Shown here in pieces: positions 32,124 through 33,219 of a DNA stretch of 33,219 bases. Position numbers and translations under genes: made by a program. The notes below the pieces were generated by a model. That model saw only the letters and a list, made by a program, of their open reading frames with translations. It was not told where the DNA came from and did no database searches. Every line of letters begins with the position of its first letter. Positions within the stretch are counted from its first letter, which is position 1. Origin of the DNA: Pseudomonadota bacterium (GTDB lineage: Bacteria > Desulfobacterota > Syntrophobacteria > Syntrophobacterales > Syntrophobacteraceae); NCBI GenBank assembly GCA_023416335.1, contig JAEZHY010000290.1, positions 1 to 33,219 on the forward strand, in the 5' to 3' direction.

Positions 32124-33077
32124 TCAGGGCAACCGAGCCATTTGCCCGAGGTAAACCCACCCGATTCTGAGTACAAGTCCGCCTGCAAGCACCAGGTACG
32201 CGCCCAGCCTCATTCTCGGAATGGATGCTCCTGAAATTTCTCCTCTTTTCTCATTCACCTGCAGAAAACTCAGCACAAGTGCCAAAGGAACGCAAATCCC
32301 AACGAGCACGAAAGATATCATGAAGTAGTTCGTAAAGGAGAGAAACGGCAACATTGCTTCGCGCTTTGCCGGGGAAGAAGTGAGCTGTCCGACATAGTAT
32401 AACGGAATGGCGGCGATTTCCGCTCCGATCATCCATGCGAGCGCCCTGGCAAAGAATAGCCGGGTTGGCTTATCGCGAGATAAGATCAGAAAGAGAGCCG
32501 CTCCCGTCGTCATCGAGGAAAGAAGAAACAGAAGCGGCGCCGCGGTCGAATCCCAGAGAGGACGGACCGGAAACAGTAGCGACACCCCCGTATAGAGGCC
32601 GATCAGGATCCCAAGGATGCAGCAGATTCCGGCAAGGATCCGGCTAAGAGCCGAAAGCCTGAGGGAAAGACCCTTCAATCGATTGAATTTATATCTTTCC
32701 CGCACATCTTCGGTCATTAGCGACAAAGCAAAAAAAATGGCGGAAATGAAAGTGAGCCACAGGCCCCACCCGCCCCAAAACATTACCGAAGAAGGAGAAA
32801 AAGAGAGAAACAGCCAGTAGAAGTTCCGTCTCCCCTCCAGCTCCAGCAGTATTGTCAGCACTCCCAAAAGAAGCAATAAGGGCGCAAAGCCTGCTGCCTT
32901 CTGAATATCGTTCCGCTGTCCCGTGGATGCGTTTCGATTCCTGAGGAAGGCAACAGTGATCATTACGAGCAACCCGGCCGCGGTTCCAACGAGGAACAGG
33001 TACACGGCAACGGCCCAGTTCCAGATATTTAGTACTGGATAGGTCAGGGCATTTGCGCCGGTTACGGTGATTTCCAA
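32124..33077 (-). CDS. nrfD: NrfD/PsrC-like quinone-interacting membrane subunit
   Basis: A 317-residue integral membrane protein with about eight or nine helices and the NrfD N-terminal signature WNWAVAVYLFLVGTAAGLLVM. NrfD subunits transfer electrons between the quinone pool and a partner ferredoxin-like subunit, encoded immediately upstream. Start is TTG 33077, supported by a perfect AGGAGG at 33082-33087 four bases upstream, and overlapping the upstream gene by 16 bases. It is not a close relative of the FDH anchor at 15059-16321. Confidence 0.92.
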   Translation of the reverse strand: MEITVTGANALTYPVLNIWNWAVAVYLFLVGTAAGLLVMITVAFLRNRNASTGQRNDIQKAAGFAPLLLLLGVLTILLELEGRRNFYWLFLSFSPSSVMFWGGWGLWLTFISAIFFALSLMTEDVRERYKFNRLKGLSLRLSALSRILAGICCILGILIGLYTGVSLLFPVRPLWDSTAAPLLFLLSSMTTGAALFLILSRDKPTRLFFARALAWMIGAEIAAIPLYYVGQLTSSPAKREAMLPFLSFTNYFMISFVLVGICVPLALVLSFLQVNEKRGEISGASIPRMRLGAYLVLAGGLVLRIGWVYLGQMARLP

Positions 33078-33219
33078 TGCGCCTCCTGACCGGGTTTGGC
33101 CGATTTGCCCATATAGAAAACCTGTGGACGGGTACCGAAATGCTCCGAAAGCACCACCGCCTGCGATGCTTTAAGAAGCCGGGAAACAGGACTGTCCGGA
33201 TCGTCGAGGTCGCCAAAGA
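33062..33219 (-). CDS. C-terminal end of a 4Fe-4S ferredoxin-like (NrfC/PsrB-type) subunit
   Basis: The right edge cuts this gene; 52 codons remain. FGDLDDPDSPVSRLL followed by a GTRPQVFYMG end is characteristic of the C-terminus of NrfC/PsrB/DsrO-type iron-sulfur subunits. No cluster cysteines are in the visible part. Stop TAA at 33062-33064 lies inside the start region of the NrfD-like gene. A catalytic molybdopterin or multihaem partner may lie further right. Confidence 0.8.
   Translation of the reverse strand, partial: FGDLDDPDSPVSRLLKASQAVVLSEHFGTRPQVFYMGKSAKPGQEAHWKSP

Noticed and set aside
32689..33216. A 175-codon minus-strand frame over the right edge
   Set aside because: It is out of frame with the NrfD-like gene and with the NrfC-like C-terminus, both of which have recognisable sequence.

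Overview
The window reads as about 33 kb of chromosome from a GC-rich, mostly anaerobic, metabolically versatile bacterium, most likely a Desulfobacterota (Syntrophobacter-like) organism. This placement is an inference. It rests on a selenocysteine formate dehydrogenase with an NrfD-type anchor, an Mbh-like Mrp antiporter module, a YeaG/YeaH/SpoVR stress locus, NrfC/NrfD redox subunits, and abundant REP-like palindromes between operons. No rRNA, tRNA, CRISPR array, phage or intact insertion sequence was seen.

Layout. (1) 1-6486, minus strand: a PrkA (YeaG) kinase, a YeaH-like DUF444 protein, SpoVR, and a second, diverged PrkA-like ATPase that runs off the left edge; a 446-base repeat-filled gap separates the first kinase from the other three. 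(2) 6814-7425, minus: an isochorismatase-like cysteine hydrolase. (3) 7785-10227, plus: cytochrome bd oxidase cydAB. (4) 10702-16680, plus: formate dehydrogenase operon made of a small OB-like protein, a catalytic subunit with an in-frame TGA read as selenocysteine plus a visible SECIS hairpin, a four-cluster ferredoxin subunit, an NrfD-like membrane subunit and a small unknown protein. (5) 16998-18076: two small membrane proteins (YqjE-like and YqjD-like). (6) 18107-22304: a seven-gene, overlapping Mrp-type cation/proton antiporter module in the gene order of the archaeal Mbh module (E, F, G, MbhD, MbhE-MbhF fusion, C, D), with no hydrogenase attached. (7) 22625-23419: a DUF2293 protein. (8) 23429-24828, minus: a Fic-domain protein with an AbiEi-like partner and a promoter whose -10 lies inside a palindrome. 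(9) 25142-29732, plus: an arsenic operon (ArsR, CxC permease, mini-thioredoxin, ArsC, Acr3, exported thioredoxin, CcdA-like protein). (10) 29756-33219, minus: a tightly packed operon of an iron-sulfur subunit (cut by the right edge), an NrfD-like membrane subunit, two tandem paralogous exported proteins, and a radical SAM/SPASM enzyme.

How it fits together. The FDH complex would oxidise formate or reduce CO2 and exchange electrons through its membrane subunit; the Mrp module next to it couples Na+ and H+ gradients; cytochrome bd removes traces of oxygen. The arsenic operon carries arsenate reduction, arsenite export and thiol-electron supply. The right-hand operon is the best candidate for something undescribed: a membrane redox pair, two exported paralogs sharing a GCD-x-SAWET motif, and a radical SAM/SPASM enzyme that could modify them.

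The intergenic regions hold two palindrome families and two elements of about 136 bp with the same 13-base inverted ends, which look like small non-autonomous mobile or REP-type elements.
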